From a virus: a stretch of 64,000 nt of DNA. The position numbers were made by a program, and so were the translations under genes. This document shows positions 56,301-64,000 of this stretch, piece after piece; positions within the stretch are counted from its first letter, which is position 1; each line of letters opens with the position of its first letter. The notes under the pieces were generated by a model. The model was not told the origin of the DNA. It was given only the letters and a program-made list of their open reading frames with translations, and did no database searches. The stretch lies in IMG/VR virus record IMGVR_UViG_3300032322_001765, positions 62,001 to 126,000 of that record. The stretch is one strand, 5' to 3'.

Positions 56301-56326
56301 ATACATCAGGACAATTAGGTTTTTAA
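50381..56326 (+). CDS. Giant RCC1-repeat protein A (1981 aa, about 40 repeats)
   Basis: After MFFKEFLYKAQTQTFTSNK the protein is a continuous array of RCC1-type units of about 49 residues: SSW..VSAG..HTLAI..DG.L(F/Y/W)AWG.N..GQLGDNTT.NKSSPVQIG. I count 40 WG/GQLG cores. Several units are shortened by loss of the DNTT...VQIG part, for example LYAWGSGLFGQTGIITDIYS near nt 53360. RCC1 repeats form seven-bladed beta-propellers in cellular proteins, so 40 units could make five to six propellers in a row. There is no signal peptide or enzyme domain. Placed after a fibre and a tail chaperone in a virion locus, it is most likely a structural adhesin. It ends mid-repeat at GQLGF and TAA, followed at once by an in-frame ATG. 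Confidence 0.85.
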   Translation: MFFKEFLYKAQTQTFTSNKLFTWGLGTSGQLGSYGESNLSLVQASAGQSHVLAITSDSRLLSWGVNSDGQLGDGTTINKSNPVQVGQPGWKKVAAGLLHSVAIRSDGTLFSWGSNSVGQLGLNLGTAATARRSNPTQIGSLANWIDISGKATTTIALNEARELYAWGNNNLGQIGVNDTINRSSPVQIGIGLSWYKVSVGSHVMGVTVTGELYGWGANGAGQLGINATNNRSSPTLVANSGYTDVSIGEGHTLGLASGNLLFAWGNNLEGQLGDGTTILKSSPVQIGSSSFTFISAASRFSQAIRLDGGLFAWGLNTSGQIGTNNQIGRSSPVQVGTSSWSLVASSLVSGWVIGTTSDKTAYGWGANGSGQLGNNTTITRSSPTLVASSIVGNYSVPIQVGTLSWNAISTGGTHTIALRSDNLLFAWGLNTSGQLGDNTAISKSSPVQIGTSSWTAVTAGEADSSFAIRSDNTLWTWGNVTTNLTGGNILTESWQQVTNNANSSIGLRADGTLWTWGENSFGQIGNNTTINRSSPVQIASDKSWLKLGENNNVNNAVAAIDSNYKLWVWGRNNTGQLATGDTINRSSPVLVMSDKSWSMVSASKGITTDGKLWSWGAGATGLIGDNTTVDKSSPVQLSVGTSFTLVSGASDSNRHTFAISTTGLLYGWGFNNTGQLGLGNTLNRSQPTLLASPFDTFSWNFVSVGGTDGTGSTGGHTLALRNDNTLYVWGLNNVGQLGNNTTINRSSPLQVSFVNIPLSWATVAAAASRSTALDFDGKLWGWGINTTYGAVGDSTTVNRSSPVILTSTGVTFAKITSGYFHSNGIRDDGYLYAWGANNLGNLGNNTTINRSSPALISSIPTNLSSPVQLGVGKSNWSAIHSGTSTHAAIDATGALYIWGSNATGQLGNNSVFTRTGLRVLDNNSWNSVSVGASHVLAIRNNNQLYAWGGNASFQIGDNSSINKSSPILIDSASWLSVSAGINHSLAIKSGGGLYAWGSGLFGQTGIITDIYSWTQINAGTNFVLGVRQDSTLWGYGLNTSGQLGDSTAATKSSPTQVGTTSWSKISAGGSNALGITIDGKLFSWGSGSTFQLGDGTTINKSSPVQIGTSSWSQITTGTAHSLAIDINGRLFGWGTSTALNASTAPFSWTVVSENTSHVAAVRSDGLLFVWGLNSSGQVGDNTTINKSSPVQIGTSSWLTVSSGVDHTLAITSDYRLFAWGGNTGFQLGDNTTISKSSPVLLSGPSWTTVVAANSYSMALKSNNTLWAWGLGTSGQLGTLTEPKSWIELSAGNSTSLAIRSDNTLWGWGLNTSFQIGNGASVTQSSPVQVDSSLSWIKVSSGNNHGLAITNTGVLYGWGTNAQGQVGNNTSVNRSLPTLVDSSGSWSVVSAGNSFSLGIKENKLYTWGQNSLGQLGQGDTITRLSPTQVGLNNWTVITSSETNNYAGAIDSSNRLFLWGVNTNYQLGDGTTTNRNSPVAVFATGTSSYVQVSVGASHTLAVQSDGTLWAWGSNTNYILGLGDTNIRSIPTQMGSSSWTSVSAGTDHSMAIKSDGTLWGWGFNLFGQVGLATTVYSWTQVANTGLTTHAIRSDGLLFGWGLNTSGEIGDNSIINKSSPVQVGIKTWKKVYNFTALVGNLASVLAIDNNDNLFAWGNNTSGNLGDNTVISRSSPVAVVIKGTGSYTQVFVGPATVAIQNDGTLWSWGAGSFVGDNTTISRSSPVQIGSSTWSAVGGALSTIAAIDATGRLFTWGNQSASGSGSLGTNDLINRSSPTLVAGAPGAFSWTSVSSGGANHVLAIRENGAAYGTGLNAQGQLGDNTATSKSTFTLVSGTTSFTQVRCGFSFTIASASDGTLWGWGNNDWGQLTTTLPIAANRSNPVQIVAPGPTVYSTGQYNLATIYSNGLLYNQGYNLNGMLGDGTTTSKSLPVQIGNNPIINISVPVQIGTGSWNQVNAGTQYTLARDTNNVLYAWGQDTSGQLGF
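50438..56323 (+). repeat. RCC1 repeat array A (about 40 units of roughly 147 bp)
   Basis: Units are recognised by the TGGGG-centred core (W-G) followed by GQLG codons. Protein sequence is well kept, but codons vary from unit to unit, so exact nucleotide repeats are short. Confidence 0.85.
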
Positions 56327-59300
56327 ATGCCAACGAATTCACCAGTTTTATTAGGAAACAAATTACCATATAATTTACCAGAGCCTCAAAAAGTTGACAA
56401 CAATAGTTGGACACAAGTTAGTGCATTTAACGACTTTACAGTAGGGTTGAGGTCTAACAGTATCTTGTATGCATGGGGCACAAATAATTCTTACCAAATT
56501 GGTGATGGTACTACACTAAACAAATCAACACCAACTCAAATTTCAAATAGTAGTTTCTTAGTGGTAAGTGCGGGCTTTGATCATAGTGCTGCGATTACCA
56601 CTAACAATACACTATTTGTTTGGGGAAACAGTGCTAGTACTTTTGTTCAAACTATTAATTTCTCATGGACTAAAGTTGCAAGTTCAGGTAACCACACATT
56701 AGCTATTCGTAATGATAATACATTATGGACTTGGGGATTAAACACCGCAGGTCAATTAGGTGACGGTACAACTATTAATAAATCAAGTCCAGTACAAATT
56801 GGTTCAGGTACATGGAATGATATTAGTGCAGCAGTAAGTCATTCTGTAGCAATTGACAGTGATTACAAACTTTATGTTTGGGGTCAAAACAATGCCGGAC
56901 AAATAGGCGACAATACATCGATTAACAAATCTAGTCCCGTTCAAATAGGTTCGAATAGTTGGCTACAAGTTGCATCTGGTAATAGTTATACTGTTTCAAT
57001 AAACTCATTAAATGAAATGTTTGCGTGGGGTTTAAACACAAGTTATCAACTTGGGGATAGAACAGTTATTAACAAATCTAGCCCTGTACAAATAGGTTCT
57101 ACTTTTAGTTGGTCAAGTGTCAGTGCAGGCGTAGATCATAGTTTAGCAATAACAACCGATAATCAATTATATATTTGGGGTAATCCAGCTGGTGCAGGTA
57201 TACAAGAACCAACTACAATATATTCATGGACGCAAGTAACCGCAGGTAATATTTACACAACTGCTATTAGAAGTGATGGCAGTCTTTGGACATGGGGTAG
57301 GAACACTGAAGGACAATTAGGTCAAAACAATGTTATACTTCAAAGTAGTCCTGTACAGGTAGGTAATAGTAGTTACACACAAGTATCAGGCAAATGGAGT
57401 CATACAAGTGCAATTAAAGCTGACAGTACAATAATAGGATACGGTAGCAATACATACGGGGAGCTTGGTGATGGCACAACTATTGCAAAATCAAATCCAG
57501 TTACATTATCTTCTAGCTTTACAAACACAAGCTGGACTTCAGTTAGTGCAAGTGTAAATCACACAGCAGCAATTAGAAATGATGGTAGAATTTATATTTG
57601 GGGTTTAAATACATCAGGTCAATTAGGTGACAATACTGCAATAAGCAAATCAAATCCTGTTAGTTTAGCAAGCCCATTTGACACAAGTAGTTGGACACAA
57701 GTAGATTTAGGAAGAGACTTCGCCCTTGCAAGAAGATTAGATGGTAAATTATATGCATGGGGATTTAATGATTTAGGACAATTGGGAATTGTAAATTCTA
57801 CTTTCCCAATTGGTGGCGATACTTTAAACAGAAGCAATCCAGTATTAATCAGTGATAGTAGTTGGATTCAAGTAAGTGCAGGCTTTGATCATAGTTTAGC
57901 TATACGCTCGGACAATACATTGTGGACATGGGGTAGCAGTGTGGCCATAGGATTAGTGACAGAACCAATGTCATGGCTCGCTGTGTCAGGTGGTGCAACA
58001 CACACATTAGGTATAAGAGATAATGGCACGTTATGGACATGGGGTACTAATGATCAAGGTCAATTAGGCAATTCAACAACTGTTATACGCTTAAGCCCAG
58101 TTCAAATCGGATTAACTAGATGGGCAAGTGTAAGTGCAGGTAGTAGTTATTCTCACGCTATTGATCAAGCTGGTTTATTATATGCATGGGGTTTAAATTC
58201 AAGTGGACAGTTAGGCGATAATTCATCGATTAATAAATCAAGCCCAGTACAGATAGGATCTAGCAGCTGGATAGAAGTAACTGATGGGGTTAATCATACA
58301 CTAGCAATTGATGCAGATGGTAGATTATATGGATGGGGTCAATTTACTAGTGGTCAAACAGGTGTATACGACGAAATTTATTCTTGGACACAAATCACTA
58401 GTGGATTGGGATTACGCACAGATGGTACCTTATGGGCTTGGGGGCAATTAACAGGTGATGGTACTACAATTATTAGGTCTAGTCCAGTACAGATAGGGTC
58501 AAGTGATTGGTCCTCAATAGCGCCTATATTTTCTATGATTGATCCAAAAGCTGCATTAAAAACAAACGGTACGCTTTGGATGTGGGGAACTAATGCACTA
58601 GGACAATTAGGACAAAATGATACCATTAATAGAAGTTCACCTGTACAGGTTGCAGGAAGTTGGAATCAAATAAGTGTGCAATCTGGTCATGCTGCTGCAA
58701 GAAATGTAAGCAATATTATCTATACTTGGGGCAAAAATGAAGCAGGCCAATTAGGTGATGGCACTACAATCGATAAATCAAGTCCTGTTTTATTGAGTGG
58801 TGCGTTTGGTACTACTAGTTGGACATCTGTTAGTGTTGGCTGGTCTCATACCGCAGCTTTAAGAAATGATAACATAATTTATATTTGGGGCTGGAACAAT
58901 CAGGGGCAGTTAGGTACTGGTCTTACCACAAGTAGATCCAATCCAGTAACTTTAGACGGAGCATTTGCTACAAGTAGTTTTGTAGCTGTAAGCAGTGGTG
59001 CTTTACACACACTTGCCGTCAGATCCGATAGTAGACTAGTAGCATGGGGATATAATTTAGAAGGTTCTTTGGGTGACAATACAACTATTAATAAGTCAAC
59101 ACCTGTAGTAATTGGAACTAGTAGTTGGTCAGTAGTTACCGCTGCACGAACTAATAATCTAGCAGTCACTACAACAGGCACACTTTGGTTTTGGGGTGCT
59201 GATGGAGGTAGTGGCTCATCAGCTCAAAATGCCACTATTAACAGAAGCGCGCCAACACAAATAGGAGCATTAACTAATTGGGCATCAGCCGGTGTAGTTT

Positions 59301-62300
59301 CAGCAATAAACAATTTAGGTGTGGCATTTGTTTGGGGCTCGGGTGGATCAGCCAACACTTCAAATACCTACTTACTTAATACAACAGTTGACGCATCAAG
59401 CCCCGTGCAAGTTGGCGGATTTAGATGGCCCCCTACGAAATACTATAGTCCACAACAAGTAGGAACAAGTAGTTTTTCTTTAGTAAGTGCAGGTAGTTCT
59501 TATTCAATGGGTATTAACGCAGAGGATTTATTATATGGCTGGGGAGTAAACAATTCAGGTCAGCAAGCAGATGGAACTACAGTAGCAAAATCAAGTCCGG
59601 TACAAATCACAACAAGTAGTTATATTAGTGTAAGTGCTGGATTCGATCATGTACTTGCTATTGCAAGTAATGGAACATTATGGACATGGGGAAATAGTGC
59701 AGCTATAGGATTAGTAGTTCAACCTCAATCGTGGTCAGAAATATCAAGTGGCAGTAGTCATACACTAGCAATACGTAGTGATGGTGCATTATTTGCCTGG
59801 GGTATCGGAACATCCGGTCAATTAGGTAACACTTTAGCAATTTCAAATTCAAGCCCAGTGCAAGTAGGAACAAGCAGTTGGAGTCAAGTTAAAGCCGGAA
59901 CCAACGTTAGTTTAGCAATAGACACAAATAATCGATTGTTTGGATGGGGACTTAATACTTCAGCACAACTTGGCATCGGTGTAATTACAAATAGATCAAG
60001 TCCTGTGCTAATAACTTCTGGAAGTTGGATAGGATTAGCAGCCGGTGGCACACATACATTTGCAATTGATTCAACTAATAAACTTTATGGCTGGGGAAAT
60101 AATGATTCAGGTCAAATCATACCATATGGAAGTTATTTTCCAACAGGCTACAGTCCTGTAAGTGCAGGTGGAGGATTCTTTGCTGCGATAAGAACATCTG
60201 ATTCAGGATTATTACTTTGGGGTAGAAATAACTTTGGTCAATTAGGTCAAGGAAATACAATTGACAGATCCAATCCTATACAGTTAGGTTCAAATAGTTG
60301 GAAACAAGTAGCAGCAGGTACAAGTTTTATTTCTGCTATTAGAAGTGACGACACATTATGGACATGGGGTTTAAACACCTCAGGTCAATTAGGAGATAAC
60401 ACATCAATAAGCAAATCAAGCCCTGTGCAAGTTGCTGGCTCATGGCTTTCAATATCAGGTGGTGCGACCCACGCATTAGGTGTTAAAATAGATAATACTC
60501 TTTGGAGTTGGGGTTCAAACGATGTTGGGCAATTAGGTGATAGTACCGTAGTAAATAAATCTAGTCCAGTACAAATTGGTACTAGAAGTTGGTCAAGTGT
60601 AAACGCTGGAAATAGTTATAGTTTAGCAATCGATACAACAGGTATCGTTTATGGTTGGGGTTGGAATACAAGCGGTCAATTAGGCGACGGCACAACTACG
60701 AATAGAAATTCTCCAGTATTACTAGCATCACCTTTTAATACTACTTCATTTTCTCAAGTCACTGCTGGATTTTCACATTCCTTAGGATTTACTACTTCTG
60801 GTTTATTATATTCATGGGGAGGTAATAGTGTAGGAGAATTAGGTTTAGGTCTTATTACTAGTAGATCAAACCCAACACAAATTACTCAATATTCTGGATT
60901 ATTGCCTCAAAATGGTAGTTGGTCTTTTATTTACGCAGGACAACAAATTTCTACTGCTATCAACAATAATAATTTATATGTTTGGGGATCAGGCGCTAGT
61001 GGACAATTAGGATTAGGCGATACTATTAATAGATCAATACCGGTACAAACAGGTATAGGATATAGTTGGAAAGCTGCTGCACTAGAAGTAGCAACCAATT
61101 TGGGTGCAGGATATTTAAGGTCAGATAATTCAGTTTGGGTTACTGGAAATAATACATTTGGTAACTTAGGCAATAGCACAACTGTTAATAGGTCTGCACC
61201 TGTGATAGTTGGTTCGACAAGCATATCAACTCCAGTACAAGTGGGTACAAGTAGTTGGAGTCAAATTAGCGCAGGTGCAAGTTACAGTGCAGGTATAGAT
61301 AGTTTAGGAAAACTATATACTTGGGGATTAAATAATACCTATCAATTAGGTAATAATACAACAGTCGATAGAAATGACGTTATCAATCAATTAACTAATA
61401 GTAGTTGGACAAGTGTAAGTACTGGTTTGAATCACGTTTTAGCTATAGCATCAAATAATAGTTTACATGCATGGGGATCGGCTGCGGCTGTTGGATTGTC
61501 TAATGTCACCGCACTATCATGGAGTACAATTGCAAGTGGTGGACAATCATCACACCTTGCTGCTATTAGAAGTGATGGTGCATTATTTACTTGGGGTTTA
61601 AACACTAATGGCCAATTAGGTGATGGTACAACAATAAACAAATCAAGTCCAACACAAATAAGCGGAACTATTAGCTGGACTTCGGTAGCAGTAGATTTAT
61701 CAAATACAATGGCTATCAGATTGGGCGGCACTTTATTTGTTTGGGGAGGTAACGCTAGTGGTCAGCTAGGATTAAGTGATACTATTAATAGATCAAATCC
61801 AGTATTGTTAGATTATAATAGTTGGAGTCAAATATCTGTAAACACATCTCATACAGCAGGTATTAGAAGTAATCAACTGTATGTATGGGGAAATAATGTA
61901 AGTGGTCAAATTGGTGACAATACAACCATCAATAAATCAAGTCCTGTACAGGTAACTGGTAGTTGGAATTCAGTTAGCGCCGGCGCTCAATATACTATAG
62001 GTATAAACAATTCTAGTTTATTATTTGTTTGGGGCGTCAACGCTGCCTTCCAATTAGGTACAGGTAACACGGTTAGCAGATCAAGTCCTGTACAGATTGC
62101 AACAGGAACTAGTTATTCAATAATTTCTGCAGGACCAACACATGCGGTTGCAATAGATACAACTAGTAAGCTATGGACATGGGGACAACAATCAAGCGTA
62201 GGGATTGATGTTAATTCATGGACTCAGGTTAGTATAGGTAATCAGTTTGTTCTAGCTATAAGAAATGACGGAAGATTATTTGCTTGGGGAGTCAATTCGT

Positions 62301-64000
62301 CTGGTCAATTAGGATTGGGTGATACGATACTAAGGTCTAGTCCTGTATTAGTGGGTAATAATAGTTGGTCGGCAATTTCAGCGGCTATTGGTGGAAATAA
62401 TAGCGCAGGTATTGCAAGCGACGGTAAATTATTTACTTGGGGTAATAATAATACGGGACAATTAGGTGATGGCACAACAATAAACAAATCGAGTCCAGTA
62501 CAGATTTCCTCAGGATCAAGCTTTAGTCTTGTTGCAGCAGGCCCAGGATTCCTGTTGGCTGCATCTACTAATTATGCATTATTTACTTCAGGAGGTAATA
62601 GTGTTGGACAATTAGGTGATGGCACAACAATAAACAAATCTACTCCAGTACAAATAACTGATCCGTCAGTTCAAAGTTGGATTTTTATAAGTGCAGGAAC
62701 TAGCTATAGTGGTGGCATAGATAATTTAGGAAAGTTATATACTTGGGGAACAAATTTCCTTGGTATTTTAGGTCATGGCGACACAATTAATCGTTCAAAA
62801 CCAACTATAGTATCAGGATCGACTAGTTGGTCTAAAGTAAGTGCAGGTGGTGTTAACACATTAGGTATTACTAATTTAGGAGCACTATATGCATGGGGAC
62901 AGAATAACGTAGGACAAATAGGTGATGGCACTACTATAAACAAATCTAGCCCAGTACAAATAGGTTCAAGTAGTTGGTCCGCAGTTGCAGCTAGTGATAG
63001 TGTATCTATGGCTATTAGGTCAGATAATACTCTATGGACTTGGGGGCATAATAGTGTAGGACAATTGGGTATAGGTCTTACTACAAATAGATCAAGTCCG
63101 GTGCAAGTTGTAGCTGGCGCACAATGGTCTTCAATAGCTAGTTCTGGTAATAATACTATGGTAGCTATCTCAATAGCTACTGGAACTAGTAATAAACTTT
63201 ACTTGTGGGGCTTCAATGCCTCAGGACAATTAGGTACAGGAGACACAGTAAATCGTAGTAGCCCCACATTACTAGCAGGAACTACAGGAACTGTTATACC
63301 AACTAAAATTTTAAATTATCAAAGCTTTAGCCAAGTAAGCACTGGTATATCTTACACTATAGCTAAAAGAGCTAATGACAATGTTTTAATGGGATGGGGT
63401 ATTAATACTTCTGGACAGTTAGGAGATAATACCGCAACACAAGCAAGAAGGAGTAATCCTACATTAATTGGATATAGAACTTTTGTAGACGCATCAGAAA
63501 ATAATATTACCTCAGTAACATTCACTGGCTCACCAAAAAATGTTGATTTTAGTCCTTTTGCAAATCAGCCATATAATACTGTCACTAGTGGTGGTAGCAC
63601 ACAATTTAGTGGATTAGGTGATGTCATTAACTGTGGCACAAACTCAGTATTTGCATTTGGTACAGGTCCGTTCTGTATTGAGTTTTGGTGCTATAATAAT
63701 ATATTGAAAGCTGTAGCAGCAGTAACAACCAATCCATCTGTCACAAGTGTTACAGATTCATTCATTGTGGGATGGGACGCCGCTGGTTCATATAACGTAG
63801 TGGTAGGAAATACTACATTTGCTTCTTCTCCGGGATTTATAAAGACTAATGTTTGGCAACATATTGTTTGTTGTCGTGATAGTTCCAATAATGTGGCTGT
63901 GTTTATTGATGGTGTGCGAGGATCTCCCGGCGTCGTTGCTAGCAACTTAGTCAGAACAACATTAGGAATAGGAGATTTCCCTACAACCCCATCTCAAAAT
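56327..64000 (+). CDS. Giant RCC1-repeat protein B with a LamG domain (partial, more than 2558 aa)
   Basis: The ATG at 56327 directly follows the TAA of protein A and the frame stays open for 2558 codons to the window edge. It starts MPTNSPVLLGNKLPYNLPEP, and from residue 20 onward carries about 48 RCC1-type units like those of protein A. After the last unit (MGWGINTSGQLGD near nt 63390) the chain changes to a LamG-type domain from about 63540: FSGLGDVINCGTNSVFAFGT, then GPFCIEFWCYNN and NVWQHIVCCRDSSNNVAVFI. Thus the RCC1 and LamG classes of this locus are joined in one protein. It has no ribosome site of its own, so translation probably depends on re-initiation or read-through at TAAATG. 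The 3' end is outside the window. Confidence 0.82.
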   Translation, partial: MPTNSPVLLGNKLPYNLPEPQKVDNNSWTQVSAFNDFTVGLRSNSILYAWGTNNSYQIGDGTTLNKSTPTQISNSSFLVVSAGFDHSAAITTNNTLFVWGNSASTFVQTINFSWTKVASSGNHTLAIRNDNTLWTWGLNTAGQLGDGTTINKSSPVQIGSGTWNDISAAVSHSVAIDSDYKLYVWGQNNAGQIGDNTSINKSSPVQIGSNSWLQVASGNSYTVSINSLNEMFAWGLNTSYQLGDRTVINKSSPVQIGSTFSWSSVSAGVDHSLAITTDNQLYIWGNPAGAGIQEPTTIYSWTQVTAGNIYTTAIRSDGSLWTWGRNTEGQLGQNNVILQSSPVQVGNSSYTQVSGKWSHTSAIKADSTIIGYGSNTYGELGDGTTIAKSNPVTLSSSFTNTSWTSVSASVNHTAAIRNDGRIYIWGLNTSGQLGDNTAISKSNPVSLASPFDTSSWTQVDLGRDFALARRLDGKLYAWGFNDLGQLGIVNSTFPIGGDTLNRSNPVLISDSSWIQVSAGFDHSLAIRSDNTLWTWGSSVAIGLVTEPMSWLAVSGGATHTLGIRDNGTLWTWGTNDQGQLGNSTTVIRLSPVQIGLTRWASVSAGSSYSHAIDQAGLLYAWGLNSSGQLGDNSSINKSSPVQIGSSSWIEVTDGVNHTLAIDADGRLYGWGQFTSGQTGVYDEIYSWTQITSGLGLRTDGTLWAWGQLTGDGTTIIRSSPVQIGSSDWSSIAPIFSMIDPKAALKTNGTLWMWGTNALGQLGQNDTINRSSPVQVAGSWNQISVQSGHAAARNVSNIIYTWGKNEAGQLGDGTTIDKSSPVLLSGAFGTTSWTSVSVGWSHTAALRNDNIIYIWGWNNQGQLGTGLTTSRSNPVTLDGAFATSSFVAVSSGALHTLAVRSDSRLVAWGYNLEGSLGDNTTINKSTPVVIGTSSWSVVTAARTNNLAVTTTGTLWFWGADGGSGSSAQNATINRSAPTQIGALTNWASAGVVSAINNLGVAFVWGSGGSANTSNTYLLNTTVDASSPVQVGGFRWPPTKYYSPQQVGTSSFSLVSAGSSYSMGINAEDLLYGWGVNNSGQQADGTTVAKSSPVQITTSSYISVSAGFDHVLAIASNGTLWTWGNSAAIGLVVQPQSWSEISSGSSHTLAIRSDGALFAWGIGTSGQLGNTLAISNSSPVQVGTSSWSQVKAGTNVSLAIDTNNRLFGWGLNTSAQLGIGVITNRSSPVLITSGSWIGLAAGGTHTFAIDSTNKLYGWGNNDSGQIIPYGSYFPTGYSPVSAGGGFFAAIRTSDSGLLLWGRNNFGQLGQGNTIDRSNPIQLGSNSWKQVAAGTSFISAIRSDDTLWTWGLNTSGQLGDNTSISKSSPVQVAGSWLSISGGATHALGVKIDNTLWSWGSNDVGQLGDSTVVNKSSPVQIGTRSWSSVNAGNSYSLAIDTTGIVYGWGWNTSGQLGDGTTTNRNSPVLLASPFNTTSFSQVTAGFSHSLGFTTSGLLYSWGGNSVGELGLGLITSRSNPTQITQYSGLLPQNGSWSFIYAGQQISTAINNNNLYVWGSGASGQLGLGDTINRSIPVQTGIGYSWKAAALEVATNLGAGYLRSDNSVWVTGNNTFGNLGNSTTVNRSAPVIVGSTSISTPVQVGTSSWSQISAGASYSAGIDSLGKLYTWGLNNTYQLGNNTTVDRNDVINQLTNSSWTSVSTGLNHVLAIASNNSLHAWGSAAAVGLSNVTALSWSTIASGGQSSHLAAIRSDGALFTWGLNTNGQLGDGTTINKSSPTQISGTISWTSVAVDLSNTMAIRLGGTLFVWGGNASGQLGLSDTINRSNPVLLDYNSWSQISVNTSHTAGIRSNQLYVWGNNVSGQIGDNTTINKSSPVQVTGSWNSVSAGAQYTIGINNSSLLFVWGVNAAFQLGTGNTVSRSSPVQIATGTSYSIISAGPTHAVAIDTTSKLWTWGQQSSVGIDVNSWTQVSIGNQFVLAIRNDGRLFAWGVNSSGQLGLGDTILRSSPVLVGNNSWSAISAAIGGNNSAGIASDGKLFTWGNNNTGQLGDGTTINKSSPVQISSGSSFSLVAAGPGFLLAASTNYALFTSGGNSVGQLGDGTTINKSTPVQITDPSVQSWIFISAGTSYSGGIDNLGKLYTWGTNFLGILGHGDTINRSKPTIVSGSTSWSKVSAGGVNTLGITNLGALYAWGQNNVGQIGDGTTINKSSPVQIGSSSWSAVAASDSVSMAIRSDNTLWTWGHNSVGQLGIGLTTNRSSPVQVVAGAQWSSIASSGNNTMVAISIATGTSNKLYLWGFNASGQLGTGDTVNRSSPTLLAGTTGTVIPTKILNYQSFSQVSTGISYTIAKRANDNVLMGWGINTSGQLGDNTATQARRSNPTLIGYRTFVDASENNITSVTFTGSPKNVDFSPFANQPYNTVTSGGSTQFSGLGDVINCGTNSVFAFGTGPFCIEFWCYNNILKAVAAVTTNPSVTSVTDSFIVGWDAAGSYNVVVGNTTFASSPGFIKTNVWQHIVCCRDSSNNVAVFIDGVRGSPGVVASNLVRTTLGIGDFPTTPSQN
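56440..63450 (+). repeat. RCC1 repeat array B (about 48 units)
   Basis: Continuous units as in array A. Shortened units with the core LWTWGSSVAIG, LWTWGNSAAIG and LHAWGSAAAVG recur at about 57920, 59677 and 61462, that is every 1.75-1.8 kb or 12 units, pointing to duplication of a 12-unit block. Confidence 0.8.

Noticed and set aside
1-64000. Phage or bacterial tRNA genes, integrase, transposase or attachment sites
   Set aside because: I saw no cloverleaf-like sequences in the short intergenic gaps and no recombinase-type protein; nearly every base is in a virion gene.

Overview
The window is part of the genome of a low-GC, tailed, T4-like bacteriophage (myovirus). The diagnostic evidence is the head-gene block 20 (portal) - core proteins - 21 (prohead protease) - 22 (scaffold) - 23 (major capsid) in T4 order, plus short TAAATA-type late-promoter boxes. 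The style of the fibre proteins (repeats built on QPNITS, the FTGNG and DGYQ end domains) resembles T4-like phages of marine or freshwater bacteria such as SAR11/OM43 types and cyanobacteria. The host itself cannot be fixed from sequence. I found no tRNA, replication, lysis, integration or bacterial gene.

Layout. 1-783 (minus): 5' part of a gp26-like baseplate hub gene. 784-846: divergent intergenic region with back-to-back late-promoter-like boxes. 847-3585: large tape-measure-like protein with a C-terminal M15-type peptidase domain. 3602-9557: head module (portal, small basic protein, acidic core protein, protease, scaffold, major capsid), closed by a strong hairpin terminator at 9583-9605. 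From 9685 to the end of the window, more than 54 kb on one strand, there is an almost gapless superlocus of virion fibre/adhesin genes.

The superlocus has five protein classes that share and exchange modules: (a) beta-repeat fibres with the QPNITS repeat (718, 2642, 846, 401, 1023, 637 and 459 aa); (b) TIG/Ig-like proteins with 5-6 LamG (concanavalin-like) domains (1693, 1720 and 1361 aa); (c) glycine-rich proteins with a common C-terminus (293, 443 and 320 aa); (d) small accessory proteins (119/118 aa paralogues, 153 aa, 122 aa, and a 162-aa tail-assembly-chaperone-like protein); (e) two giant RCC1-repeat proteins (1981 aa with about 40 repeats, and more than 2558 aa with about 48 repeats followed by a LamG domain and running off the window). 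The two RCC1 frames are in the same reading frame and are separated by a single TAA codon.

Inferred working: the 20-23 block builds the capsid and the tape-measure protein sets tail length and may cut peptidoglycan on entry. The superlocus supplies an unusually large set of host-contact proteins. TAAATA boxes at 9647, 36669, 45209 and 50336 suggest that it is read as several late transcription units.
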